Shown piece after piece: positions 17,588 to 26,294 of a DNA stretch of 64,000 nt. This stretch comes from Aliidiomarina sanyensis (GTDB lineage Bacteria; Pseudomonadota; Gammaproteobacteria; Enterobacterales; Alteromonadaceae). Below the pieces are notes generated by a model. That model made no database searches. It was not told where the DNA came from and saw only the letters and a list, made by a program, of their open reading frames with translations. The position numbers and the translations under genes were made by a program. The stretch is taken from contig NZ_PIPM01000006.1 of assembly GCF_003987175.1 (NCBI RefSeq), positions 100,534 to 164,533 of the forward strand. Reading direction: 5' to 3'. Within the stretch, counting starts at the first letter, position 1. Every line of letters starts with the position of its first letter.

Positions 17588-17898
17588 CGCTCCCAACGCA
17601 GTGCGTTGGCTACATAAAATATGGTGGTAGCCAACGCATGTTCCGTATCGGGGCGTTGGGCCAAGACTGATAAATGCATCGGGCCTCGCTCCCAACGCGG
17701 TGCGTTGGCTACATAAAATATGGTGGTAGCCAACGCATGTTCCGTATCGGGGCGTTGGGCCAAGACTGATAAATGCATCGGGCCTCGCTCCCAACGCGGT
17801 GCGTTGGCTACATAAAATATGGTGGTAGCCAACGGAATGCGTTGGGCCAAGACTGATAAATGCATCGGGCCTCGCAACCAACGCTGTGCGTTGGAAAC
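17588..17898. repeat. REP/BIME array between gapdh and arsJ
   Basis: REP pairs joined by ATAAAATATGGTGGTAG and by CCAAGACTGATAAATGCATC. The unit repeats with a 99-bp period (for example ACATAAAATAT at 17612, 17711 and 17810), containing one short REP and one long-loop REP each. The array fills the whole 321-bp gap between the two genes of the arsenate module. Confidence 0.88.
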
Positions 17899-17908
17899 GA
17901 ATTTGGTT

Positions 17909-18916
17909 TTATCGATTCGCGATCCGTTTGGCTAAATCCACAACGCGGTTGGCGTAGCCCCATTCGTTGTCATACCACGCGTAAATTTTGACGTGGGTAC
18001 CATCAATCACCAAGGTCGACAATGCATCGACAACCGAGGAACGTGGATCTGTTTTGTAATCAACTGACACCAACGGGCGTTCCTCATAACCCAGGATTCC
18101 GGCCATATCGCCTTCGGCGGCAGCTTTCAGCGCTTTGTTCACCTCTTGCGCGGTGGTTGGTTTCTCGACTTCAAAGACCATGTCGGTCAACGACGGCGAA
18201 TCAAGTGGGACGCGCACTGCGTGACCGTTAATCTTCCCGACAAGTTCTGGGAAAATCACGGTGATGGCGGATGCTGAACCTGTCGTGGTCGGAATTAATG
18301 AGCTCAGTGCTCTGGCCCGGCGAATATCTTTGTGAGGTGCATCTAAAATACTTTGCGAATTGGTTAGTGCATGGATGGTCGTCATCGAGGCATGTTTGAT
18401 CCCAAAGTTCTCAAGAATGACTGATACTACAGGGCCTAAGCAGTTTGTGGTGCAGGAGGCTGCACTGACGATGGATTGCTCGAGGGGATCGAAATCGAGG
18501 TCATTCACGCCCACAACGATATTTGGAACGCCTTTGCTTTTCACTGGAGCGCTCACCACAACGTGGTCGACGCCTTGGTCAAGATAGGCTTGCAAAACTT
18601 CGGTTGTTTTGAAGCGGCCTGATGCCTCAATGACCAAGTCGCAGCCAGACCAATCGCCGCTGCCGATGTCTTTGTGCTGTGTGAGGCGAATACGTTCACC
18701 GTCGATGGTGATCGAGTTTGGATCGCTGGTGATGGTGCGGTTCCACCGGCCATGGGTGGAGTCAAACTCCAACAGGTGAGCCATTAAATTCCCGTCACCA
18801 CCCGGATCGTTGATCATAACAAATTCAAATTCATCGGAGCCAAACGCTGCGCGCAGCGCAAGGCGACCAATCCGTCCAAAACCATTAATGCCAACGCGAA
18901 CTTTTTTACCACTCAT
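17909..18916 (-). CDS. gap: ArsJ-associated glyceraldehyde-3-phosphate dehydrogenase
   Basis: 335 residues from the ATG at 18916, preceded by AAGGAC; the longer frame to 19147 is REP-coded. GAPDH fold: NAD-binding INGFGRIGRLALRAAF, catalytic Cys in SAASCTTNCLGPV (residue ~155), and C-terminal WYDNEWGYANRVVDL. The segment LMAHLLEFDSTHGRW is typical of the clade encoded beside arsJ, which joins arsenate to glyceraldehyde-3-phosphate to give unstable 1-arseno-3-phosphoglycerate for export by ArsJ. It lies directly upstream of arsJ on the same strand, separated by a REP array. No arsR or arsC is seen next to the pair, so its control is unclear; a housekeeping GAPDH role cannot be excluded. Confidence 0.88.
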   Translation of the reverse strand: MSGKKVRVGINGFGRIGRLALRAAFGSDEFEFVMINDPGGDGNLMAHLLEFDSTHGRWNRTITSDPNSITIDGERIRLTQHKDIGSGDWSGCDLVIEASGRFKTTEVLQAYLDQGVDHVVVSAPVKSKGVPNIVVGVNDLDFDPLEQSIVSAASCTTNCLGPVVSVILENFGIKHASMTTIHALTNSQSILDAPHKDIRRARALSSLIPTTTGSASAITVIFPELVGKINGHAVRVPLDSPSLTDMVFEVEKPTTAQEVNKALKAAAEGDMAGILGYEERPLVSVDYKTDPRSSVVDALSTLVIDGTHVKIYAWYDNEWGYANRVVDLAKRIANR

Positions 18917-18987
18917 ATTGTTGTCCTTCTCGTTGTGATCTCGTTTTAGAATGAACATCCTACAAAATATACGATAAAAGTTACAAT

Positions 18988-19165
18988 TTGTAGCCAACGC
19001 ATGTTCCGCAACGGTGCGTTGGGTCTCAGCGGGAAAAAAGACCCAACACCGAACCCAACACATATTCCGTAACGGCGCGTTGGCCCCGTAGCCAACGCAA
19101 TGCGTTGGGTTCCAGCGCGAAAAAAGACCCAACACCGAACCCAACACAATGCGTTGGCTACATTC
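18988..19165. repeat. REP cluster upstream of gapdh
   Basis: Long-loop REP (about 18990-19023) and further REPs alternate with the linker GCGGGAAAAAAGACCCAACACCG, which occurs twice. This covers most of the divergent gap between gapdh and the solute-binding protein gene. Confidence 0.8.
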
Positions 19166-19197
19166 AATTTCGTAACGGTCACTGCGGTGGTGGTTTC

Positions 19198-19225
19198 TTG
19201 CGCAAGTTGGGAGGTGTTCTACACT
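19198..19225 (+). promoter_or_regulatory. Candidate sigma70 promoter for the solute-binding protein
   Basis: TTGCGC (19198-19203), 16-bp spacer, TACACT (19220-19225), about 38 bp before the start codon. Lies just outside the REP cluster. Confidence 0.4.
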
Positions 19226-19263
19226 AACAAGGAGGCTCGTAAACTCTAACTAAGGAGGCCCTC

Positions 19264-20100
19264 ATGAGACGGCTATCCAACTGGTTGCTCGCGGTTTTTG
19301 TAGTCACTTTAACGGCATGTTCGCCGGCAGAACGGCAAGAAATTCAGGCACCTGAGCATGGTGTCACTGAAGCTGAAATGACCGATGTCCAAGCATCTCA
19401 CTGTCAATTAACCATGGGGTTTGAAAGTTGGGAACCCTATCAGTATCTAAGCCCCGGCGGAGAAGTCGGTGGGGTTGATTTCGAAATCGCACAACAAGCA
19501 TTTTCACACATGAACTGTACCCTGCGTGTAGAACAGGGCTCTTGGATGGAGCTGCTGGAACTTCTGCAAAATGGGGATATCGATTTTCTTATGGGCGCAT
19601 CACGGACGGAAGCACGTGAGCAGTTTGCCTACTTCTCAGTCCCCTATCGGGATGAGCAATTTAGTTTGTTTGTTCGCGGTGATCGACGGAACCGCTTCGA
19701 TCAATCAACCGTTGAAGAGTTCGTAGCGGCAGGGTATCGCGTGGGTGTCGTGAACGAGTATTACTACGGTGAAGAACTGCAAAGCCTGATGTATGATTCG
19801 GATTATACGAGTCAGTTTATCGGTTCGATGATCAATGAACTGAATGTCGCGCGGGTGCTCGATGGCGAAATTGATGGATTTTTAGAAGATAACCTCGTGG
19901 CATCTTCGATTATCCGTCGGCGGGGTCTCGGTGCATTAATTGACCAACACGCGATCAGCCTACCGAGTACAGAAGTGTATGTTATGTTCAGCCGTGCATC
20001 AGTAGACGACGAGTTTGTGGAGCAATTTAACGATGCCCTGCAAGTTTTAGTGGACGATGGTTACATTGAGCATGTCATCGCTCGGTATAGCATTTATTAG
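19264..20100 (+). CDS. Family 3 solute-binding lipoprotein
   Basis: 278 residues behind a strong TAAGGAGG site. The N-terminus is a lipoprotein signal with LTAC lipobox (Cys19). The rest is a bacterial extracellular solute-binding protein family 3 domain: LTMGFESWEPYQYLSPGG, GVDFEIAQQAF, LLQNGDIDFLMGASRTEAR and YFSVPYRDEQFSLFVR. Such proteins bind amino acids or similar small ligands in the periplasm. No permease or ATPase gene follows: a terminator comes right after, so it is an orphan that may serve a distant ABC transporter or act in sensing. Ligand unknown. Confidence 0.85.
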   Translation: MRRLSNWLLAVFVVTLTACSPAERQEIQAPEHGVTEAEMTDVQASHCQLTMGFESWEPYQYLSPGGEVGGVDFEIAQQAFSHMNCTLRVEQGSWMELLELLQNGDIDFLMGASRTEAREQFAYFSVPYRDEQFSLFVRGDRRNRFDQSTVEEFVAAGYRVGVVNEYYYGEELQSLMYDSDYTSQFIGSMINELNVARVLDGEIDGFLEDNLVASSIIRRRGLGALIDQHAISLPSTEVYVMFSRASVDDEFVEQFNDALQVLVDDGYIEHVIARYSIY

Positions 20101-20137
20101 GGAATCAGTGCGATAATTACCGACAGATTCGTTGCAT

Positions 20138-20173
20138 AAGGCCTTGCTGGCTCAGCCACGCAGGGCCTTTTTT
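20138..20173 (+). terminator. Rho-independent terminator
   Basis: AAGGCC-TTGCTGG-CTCAGCCACGCAG-GGCCTT stem-loop followed by a run of T. Located 38 bp after the solute-binding protein stop codon. Confidence 0.8.
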
Positions 20174-20174
20174 G

Positions 20175-20206
20175 TAGCCAACGCTGTGCGTTATAACAGG
20201 CTACAA
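20175..20206. repeat. Degenerate REP
   Basis: GTAG-CCAACGC-TGT-GCGTT is followed by ATAACAG and GCTAC, so the right arm is interrupted. It lies between the terminator and the next gene. Confidence 0.6.
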
Positions 20207-20222
20207 AACCAAGGGAATATTA

Positions 20223-20801
20223 ATGATTACGGAATTTTTCACAGCACTGTTGGCGGTGGCTGCGGCTGAGCTGGGAGATAAAACTCAGTTTATCGCTTTG
20301 TTGCTCGCCGCCCGTTACGCCAAACAAAAATGGGCCATCATTCTAGGACTCATCGCAGCAGCAACGCTAATGCACGGGCTGGCGGCGACCCTTGGTTTCT
20401 ATTTGGGCGATTTCGTTGTCGGCGATTATACAGCCCTTGTGGTCGGTATCCTTTTTATCGTGATGGGTTTGGCCATTTTACGAAAAGAGCCCGAAGGGTC
20501 TGATGATGTAAACCATAGATATTTACGGTTTGGGGCCTTTGCAGCGAGTTTTTTACTCTTTAGCCTGTCCGAGATTGCCGATAAATCACAAATCGCGACC
20601 ATGATGTTGGCAGCGCACTATGAGGCGATCGTGACCATCGCGGCGGGCGCTGTGGTCGGCATGGTTTTATTGTTGGTTCCGGTGGTGTTCTTTGGCGCGT
20701 GGCTCACCAAACGGATTCCGATGCAGGTCATTCGTTACACTGGCTTCGCAATTTTTGTGGCCATTGGTATACTGAGTTTATACGAATTTTTCGCCAACTA
20801 G
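20223..20801 (+). CDS. UPF0016/GDT1 family Mn2+ exporter
   Basis: 192 residues with six transmembrane helices. The two copies of the family signature E-x-G-D-K-[ST] are visible as AELGDKTQFIALLLAARY (residue ~15) and SEIADKSQIATMMLAAHY (~118), arranged as an inverted duplication. This family (TMEM165/Gdt1; MneA in Vibrio) exports Mn2+ or exchanges cations for H+. The second copy has Ala for Gly. Twelve bases separate it from the following Na/Pi cotransporter gene, so the two are probably cotranscribed. Confidence 0.88.
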   Translation: MITEFFTALLAVAAAELGDKTQFIALLLAARYAKQKWAIILGLIAAATLMHGLAATLGFYLGDFVVGDYTALVVGILFIVMGLAILRKEPEGSDDVNHRYLRFGAFAASFLLFSLSEIADKSQIATMMLAAHYEAIVTIAAGAVVGMVLLLVPVVFFGAWLTKRIPMQVIRYTGFAIFVAIGILSLYEFFAN

Positions 20802-20813
20802 CAGGAGGTTAGT

Positions 20814-22382
20814 ATGTCTTGGGTCGTGGTGACCATGGCGCTCGGGGGACTCGGGCTCCTCCTGCTCGGCATGAACATGATGACCGAAGGCTTAAAAAGT
20901 GCAGCGGGGAATAAGTTGCACGTGGTCCTGGAGCGGTCCACCCAAACTCGGCTTCGTGCCTTGATGACGGGGTTTGGGATCACAGCGCTCGTTCAATCGT
21001 CCTCTGCGGTGATCGTCGCCACCCTTGGTTTTACCAATGCCGGCATGTTGCGGTTGAAACAAGCCGCGTGGGTCGTGTTTGGGAGTAACGTCGGGACCAC
21101 CATGACAGCGTGGATTGTCGCGTTGATTGGTCTGAAAATCCGAGTTGAAATCATTGCGCTGCCGCTGATTGGGATCGGCATGCTCCTGAAGCTTTTCTTT
21201 AAGAACTCCCGCGCGGCTCATATTGGCGTGGCACTTGCGGGGTTTGGTGTGCTGTTCCTTGGCCTTGGAATGCTGCGTGATGGGTTCATTGATGCAGCAG
21301 AATGGATTCCGATCGAGCGGTTGGGCACAACCGGTTGGTACGGCATCATTCTCGGGGTCATTGCAGGAGCCTTGCTCACCGCACTGATTCAAAGTTCATC
21401 GGCTGCATTAGCGATTATTCTAACGGCCTCCGTAACCGGTGTACTGACCCCGTTGTTAGGAGCATCGTTGGTAATTGGAGCCAATCTCGGCACCACAGCG
21501 ACATCGCTTTTGGCGTCCATTGGCGCAACCACCAATGCGCGGCGCTTGGCGCTGGTTCATGTGACCGAAAAAGCCTTTACCGGCACAATCGCACTCATCT
21601 TACTCGTGCCCTTGTGGTGGATATCTAACTGGCTGGCGGGTGGCGATGGACGAACCAATATCTCGACAGGCCTGGCACTCTTCCACACGCTATTTAACCT
21701 GCTTGGCATTCTATTGATGTGGTTCCTTGCCGATCACCTATTGCGTCGTGTTGAGCGTTGGATAAAACAACCAGAACTGACCTCAGAGCGCCCTCGTTAT
21801 TTGGACGATACGGTTTTGAGCATGCCTGCCATGGGGGTTCCTGCGATGCACTCGGAAATTAAGCGGGTGTTTAAGCAGTTGCTGGCGCGCGGGCGCAAAG
21901 TACTCGATGATGGTGCAGAGCCGGCACCGGAAGCGGATGTGAATACTAGCGTGCTGCTTGATGCGATCGCAGAGTTTTCCAATAAGCTTGGAGCTCAAGG
22001 CGGGATGGACGAGTATTCTGAGTCGTTTATTAATCTCAACTGGGCGCGCGAAGAATGTGTGGAATTGCGTGAGTTATTCCATGACTTGCAAGACACGCCG
22101 AAAGCAGATGTTGAAGCGGCGCTCACGCCGGAATTGCGTGAGGCCTTCATGCGGTTGTTGCGCACCGGAGAACTGAAGCAAATGGATGAGGTGCAGCGAG
22201 GTGAGGCGATGTCTCATGTGAAAACGCTACGGAAAGCTCGACGAAATGAGCTGCTCGCTGAGATCCGAAGCGGCGCCATAAGCGCCCCAGAAGCAACCCG
22301 TCGCTTGCACGTGATTGCGTTATTTGAAGAGAGCGCCAAACGCGTCATGCGCATCACCGACGTCATATATCCAACAGCGTAG
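20814..22382 (+). CDS. Na/Pi cotransporter family protein (NptA/YjbB-like)
   Basis: 522 residues. The N-terminal ~310 residues are membrane-spanning and hold the duplicated QSSSA signatures of the Na+/phosphate symporters: ALVQSSSAVIVATLGF (~62) and ALIQSSSAALAIILTAS (~193), plus GSNVGTTMTAWIVAL and GANLGTTATSLLAS. The C-terminal ~190 residues are charged, helical and PhoU-like. Proteins of this type move phosphate, usually outward, in bacteria. A good GGAGG site precedes the ATG. Cotranscribed with the Gdt1-type gene. Confidence 0.9.
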   Translation: MSWVVVTMALGGLGLLLLGMNMMTEGLKSAAGNKLHVVLERSTQTRLRALMTGFGITALVQSSSAVIVATLGFTNAGMLRLKQAAWVVFGSNVGTTMTAWIVALIGLKIRVEIIALPLIGIGMLLKLFFKNSRAAHIGVALAGFGVLFLGLGMLRDGFIDAAEWIPIERLGTTGWYGIILGVIAGALLTALIQSSSAALAIILTASVTGVLTPLLGASLVIGANLGTTATSLLASIGATTNARRLALVHVTEKAFTGTIALILLVPLWWISNWLAGGDGRTNISTGLALFHTLFNLLGILLMWFLADHLLRRVERWIKQPELTSERPRYLDDTVLSMPAMGVPAMHSEIKRVFKQLLARGRKVLDDGAEPAPEADVNTSVLLDAIAEFSNKLGAQGGMDEYSESFINLNWAREECVELRELFHDLQDTPKADVEAALTPELREAFMRLLRTGELKQMDEVQRGEAMSHVKTLRKARRNELLAEIRSGAISAPEATRRLHVIALFEESAKRVMRITDVIYPTA

Positions 22383-22439
22383 CCTCACGCGTTGAGCTTT
22401 GCTCAGGTTGGAACCATGCCCTCTCCGGGACGCCGTGAA

Positions 22440-22500
22440 CCCATCCATGGGGGCTTGACTGCCGCATCCATGCGGCAGACACTCGGCGACGGAATCGCTT
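22440..22500. repeat. Second palindromic repeat type
   Basis: Two nested palindromes, CCCATCCATGGG (22440-22451) and CTGCCGCAT-CC-ATGCGGCAG (22459-22478), followed by ACTCGGCGACGGAATCGCTTCC, a segment also present near 8637. This is not the CCAACGC REP. The bases 22383-22439 hold nothing else I recognise. Confidence 0.6.
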
Positions 22501-22509
22501 CCAGCCCTC

Positions 22510-22712
22510 GCACTCAACGCATCGTAGCCAACGCACTGCGTTGGGTCTAGATTGATAAATGCGTCAGGCCTGTGACCCAACGCTGTGCATTGGCTACACC
22601 CAACGCTGTGCATTGGCTACACCCAACGCTGTGCATTGGCTACACCCAACGCTGTGCATTGGCTACACCCAACGCTGTGCATTGGCTACACCCAACGCTG
22701 TGCATTGGCTAC
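22510..22712. repeat. REP array with 23-bp period
   Basis: After an inverted REP pair (about 22512-22574), six identical 23-bp units (ACCCAACGCTGTGCATTGG plus CTAC) run from 22575 to 22712 without any linker. The array touches the BCCT stop codon (TGA at 22717-22715, minus strand). Confidence 0.92.
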
Positions 22713-22714
22713 AC

Positions 22715-24733
22715 TCACCGCACGGCGTCGAGGAAATACCAATGCTTCTCATATTGTTGGAGGATGTCGCCGATCACCTGATCTTTGCTCCAGCCATAGA
22801 TATCGTAATCCTGACCGCCTTCGCGCAGGTGAACTTCCGCCCGGAAAAACTTCAGTTTTTCATCCCGGCCTTTTGCGATATCGCGCATCACAAAGCTCGG
22901 GGGACGATACTCGCGCGGACGCACGGAGTAGAAAAAGTCCATTTCATCGCCGTGCTCCGTTTGCAGCCAAGCGCGACCATCGTCGCCTCGCTTCACGTGG
23001 ACGGGGATGTTCTGCTTCTTCAATTCCTCCGCCACGGCTTGCATAGCCTCCATCACGGGACCTTCAATGAATTGCATGACTTCGTCTCGCTTCGGTTGTC
23101 GGACTAAACGGCGCAGTTGTTGCTGCCAGTTGCCTTGCGCAAACGCTGGCGCAGGTACGGCGGACGCGAGCGAGACCCGTTTGACGACTTCCAAGCGCAA
23201 TGCGCGAATCAAGCCCCAACACATCAGGAGCATGACAATCGAGAACGGCAAAGCCGAGGCGATCGACGCGGTTTGCAGCGCACCAAGTCCCCCAGCAAGC
23301 AGGAGCGCGACGGCAATTAAACCCTCGAGCCCACACCAGAAGATCCGCTGCCAGGTGGGTGAATCTTCATCACCACCACCGGAGGTAATGATATCCACCA
23401 CCAGTGAGCCTGAGTCAGAAGACGTGACAAAAAACGTCACGACCAAGATGGTGGCGATCATCGAAGCAATCGTACTAAACGGCAGTGCATCAAAGAACTG
23501 GAACAGTGCGACCGACGAATCCGCCATCACCGCATCGCCCAGCGATGTCATGCCTTCCATCAAAATCATGTGGATGGCGGTGTTACCGAAGAAGGTCATC
23601 CACATAAAGGTGAAGCCCATCGGGACGAGCAGGACACCGGTCACAAACTCACGAATGGTGCGGCCCCGTGAGACGCGGGCGATGAACATTCCGACAAACG
23701 GCGACCAAGCGATCCACCAACCCCAGTAGAATAGCGTCCAGCCACCTAACCAAGTACTCGGCTCACAATCCCCGTTACAGCCTTCTTGCAAGCCGTAGGT
23801 GGCAGGATCGTAGGAGTATAAATTAAAGGTCATGGACACAATGGAAGACAAGTAGGTCCCGATGTTCTGCACCAAGGATTGCAGCAAATACACCGTTGGT
23901 CCGGCGAATAACACAAAGAATAGCAATCCAAATGCGAGGAACAGGTTGAGCTCGGACAGCCGACGGATCCCGCCATCAAGGCCAAGGACGACCGAGATGG
24001 TAGCAATCAGCGTGATAATCACAATCAGTGCAATCTGCACATAGACCGACTGTTCAATCCCGATCAGAACATTTAGGCCGGAGTTGATTTGCAGTACACC
24101 GAACCCAAGCGAGGTTGCGACTCCAAACAGGGTACCAACGACTGCGAAGATATCGACTGCGTGCCCAAGCGGCCCATGAATCCGATCGCCAATGAGTGGA
24201 TAAAGTGACGAACGGATGGTAAGCGGAAGGTTGTGCCGGAAGGCAAAATAAGCCAATGAAAGGGCAACCACTGCGTAAATAGCCCACGCATGAAGTCCCC
24301 AGTGGAAGAACGTGATGTTCATGGCCTCGCGGGCGGCGTCAAAATTCTCACCGGCTCCCACGGGCGGGGCGATGTAGTGCATCACAGGCTCTGCGACCCC
24401 AAAGAACATTAAGCCAATCCCCATCCCCGCGCTAAATAGCATGGCGAACCAGCTTTTGTAGCTGTAATCCGGGGTGCTGTGGTCTGGACCGAGTTTAATT
24501 TGTCCAAAACGGGAAAATGCGAGGTAGGCCACAAAAATCAAAAACAAGGCCACAACCATGACGTAGTACCAACCGGCAGCGTCCATGATCCAGGCTTGAA
24601 CGGCGGAAAATGTGGCGGCTGAAGCGTCGGGTGCGATGATGCCGAAGAGTACAAAAATTGCGGCGATGATCCCTGAGCCAATGAAGACTGGTGGGTTCAT
24701 GAGAACTTTCCGTTTTGCGGTCGTTTCTGACAT
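22715..24733 (-). CDS. BCCT family choline/betaine-type transporter
   Basis: 672 residues, 12 transmembrane helices then a long soluble C-terminus of ~150 residues. Signature SAGMGIGLMFFGVAEPVMHY (~96), the aromatic segment LFYWGWWIAWSPFVGMFIAR (~330) and SSDSGSLVVDI place it in the betaine/choline/carnitine family, closest to the BetT type with an extended regulatory tail. These are Na+- or H+-coupled carriers of osmoprotectants. The gene is divergent from the CaCA exchanger; 74 bp separate the starts. The substrate cannot be read with certainty. Confidence 0.9.
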   Translation of the reverse strand: MSETTAKRKVLMNPPVFIGSGIIAAIFVLFGIIAPDASAATFSAVQAWIMDAAGWYYVMVVALFLIFVAYLAFSRFGQIKLGPDHSTPDYSYKSWFAMLFSAGMGIGLMFFGVAEPVMHYIAPPVGAGENFDAAREAMNITFFHWGLHAWAIYAVVALSLAYFAFRHNLPLTIRSSLYPLIGDRIHGPLGHAVDIFAVVGTLFGVATSLGFGVLQINSGLNVLIGIEQSVYVQIALIVIITLIATISVVLGLDGGIRRLSELNLFLAFGLLFFVLFAGPTVYLLQSLVQNIGTYLSSIVSMTFNLYSYDPATYGLQEGCNGDCEPSTWLGGWTLFYWGWWIAWSPFVGMFIARVSRGRTIREFVTGVLLVPMGFTFMWMTFFGNTAIHMILMEGMTSLGDAVMADSSVALFQFFDALPFSTIASMIATILVVTFFVTSSDSGSLVVDIITSGGGDEDSPTWQRIFWCGLEGLIAVALLLAGGLGALQTASIASALPFSIVMLLMCWGLIRALRLEVVKRVSLASAVPAPAFAQGNWQQQLRRLVRQPKRDEVMQFIEGPVMEAMQAVAEELKKQNIPVHVKRGDDGRAWLQTEHGDEMDFFYSVRPREYRPPSFVMRDIAKGRDEKLKFFRAEVHLREGGQDYDIYGWSKDQVIGDILQQYEKHWYFLDAVR

Positions 24734-24807
24734 GTGGGATGCCCTGTGCGTTGTTGTGGTTTTACAGTATGATAGCAGACCTCAAGGATTTCTCAGGGAA
24801 GCAAGAC

Positions 24808-25773
24808 ATGTTGCCTGCGATTGCAGCGGTTCTATTTGGATTGATTTTACTGATTTGGAGCGCAGACCGGTTTGTCGACGGTGCGGCTGCGTCCGCCCGT
24901 CACTTTGGCATGTCGCCGCTGCTGATCGGGATGATTATTATTGGATTCGGAACGTCGGCACCCGAAATGGTGGTTTCGGCCTTTGCGGCCATGCAGGGGA
25001 ACCCGGGGCTGGCGCTTGGTAACGCATTTGGCTCCAACACGGCCAATATCGGGTTGGTCATCGGTCTGACCGCGTTGATTGCGCCCATTGCCGTAAAGTC
25101 AAATGTACTGCGACGCGAGATGCCCGTGCTGCTGGGTGTGACCTTATTAGGTGTTGTGATTGTGTGGAATCTTACGATTTCGCGGATCGATGCCTTGGTT
25201 TTGCTCGGTGTGTTCGCTCTGGTCATGGGATGGTCCATCAAGCAGGGAATGGGGAATGGTGACTCATTAGGCACCGAGACAACAGCAGAGCTGGATAGTC
25301 ATCCCATGTCTCTGCCAAAAGCCCTGATGTGGTTGGTGGTTGGGTTGCTGCTGTTGATAGCCAGCTCTCGTGTGTTGGTGTGGGGCGCTGTGGATATCGC
25401 CGAGGCGTTTGGGGTTAGCGATTTGGTGATTGGGCTGACTATCGTGGCGATCGGAACCTCGCTACCTGAGCTCGCCAGTGCAATGGCAGCGATACGCAAG
25501 AATGAACATGATCTGGCACTTGGGAATGTGATTGGATCAAACTTATTTAACACGCTGGCCGTAGTGGGAATCGCGGGGATGATCCATCCCTTTGAGTTTG
25601 AAAGCGCGGTGGTCTACCGTGATTATCTGATTATGGGGCTGTTTACGCTGGCGCTTTTTGTATTCGCGTTCCGCTTGCCCGGTGTGAAGCGCTCAGGGCG
25701 GATTAATCGAATTGAAGGCGGTTTTTTCGTCGCCGTGTATATCGGATATCTTGTGTGGATTATCGCGGGTTAA
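24808..25773 (+). CDS. CaCA family Na+/Ca2+-type exchanger (YrbG-like)
   Basis: 321 residues from the ATG at 24808 (MLPAIAAVLFG), the usual start position of YrbG-like proteins; an upstream ATG at 24769 would add 13 residues. The two alpha repeats of the cation/Ca2+ exchanger superfamily are clear: GFGTSAPEMVVSAFAAMQGN and GNAFGSNTANIGLVIGL in the first half, AIGTSLPELASAMAAIRKNE and GNVIGSNLFNTLAVVG in the second. Ten transmembrane helices. Exports Ca2+ against Na+ or H+. A long-loop REP follows the stop. Confidence 0.9.
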   Translation: MLPAIAAVLFGLILLIWSADRFVDGAAASARHFGMSPLLIGMIIIGFGTSAPEMVVSAFAAMQGNPGLALGNAFGSNTANIGLVIGLTALIAPIAVKSNVLRREMPVLLGVTLLGVVIVWNLTISRIDALVLLGVFALVMGWSIKQGMGNGDSLGTETTAELDSHPMSLPKALMWLVVGLLLLIASSRVLVWGAVDIAEAFGVSDLVIGLTIVAIGTSLPELASAMAAIRKNEHDLALGNVIGSNLFNTLAVVGIAGMIHPFEFESAVVYRDYLIMGLFTLALFVFAFRLPGVKRSGRINRIEGGFFVAVYIGYLVWIIAG

Positions 25774-25781
25774 CACCGTAA

Positions 25782-25812
25782 CCAACGCACATTTCGCAAC
25801 GGCGCGTTGGGC
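25782..25812. repeat. Long-loop REP
   Basis: GTAA-CCAACGC, a loop with TTTCGCAACGG, and GCGTTGG between the exchanger gene and the DUF3429 gene. Confidence 0.75.
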
Positions 25813-25829
25813 AATAAAACGAGGTGTAA

Positions 25830-26294
25830 ATGAAGCACGAACCAATGACTCCTGAAACGATCGTCATCGCCAACCGCCTCACATGGGCTGGGGTGGTGCC
25901 ATTCATCGTGACCGCAATTGTCGGCGCGATCGGCGCGTGGCAATACGAGTTACTCAACGTATTCCTAGTTTACAGTGCGGTGATCCTCTCATTTTTGGGG
26001 GGAATCCATTGGGGCCTCGTGATGTCTGGAAAACTCGAGCGAGCGCAAGGTTCCCTGATTATTTGTATGCTGCCTTCGTTGGTCGCATGGGCCGCATATG
26101 CGTTTCTGCCTGCCCTGTGGGCACTCGGAGTGCTTGGGCTGATGTATTTATTTTGGCTCAACTACGATTTAGGGCGCATTCGAGACACCTGGTATCAAAA
26201 CTTGCGACGCCCAGTGACATTTGTGGTGGTGGGGTCGCACTTTTTGTGGTTTATCACCATCGCGACAGAATTCCGCGTGGGGCCAGTGAGTTAA
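25830..26294 (+). CDS. DUF3429 membrane protein
   Basis: 154 residues with four or five hydrophobic helices. The stretch SAVILSFLGGIHWGLVM is characteristic of the DUF3429 family of uncharacterised inner-membrane proteins, as is FWLNYDLGR toward the end. The stop TAA shares its last base with the ATG of the following phosphodiesterase gene, so the two are translationally coupled. No function is known for the family. Confidence 0.85.
   Translation: MKHEPMTPETIVIANRLTWAGVVPFIVTAIVGAIGAWQYELLNVFLVYSAVILSFLGGIHWGLVMSGKLERAQGSLIICMLPSLVAWAAYAFLPALWALGVLGLMYLFWLNYDLGRIRDTWYQNLRRPVTFVVVGSHFLWFITIATEFRVGPVS

Noticed and set aside
17588..17881. N-terminal extension of arsJ by 98 codons
   Set aside because: The extra residues are repeat-coded; the ArsJ family starts about at MRISVNLKQ. 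The same applies to the extensions of GAPDH (to 19147), bfr (to 8069) and the 63-residue protein (to 51435).
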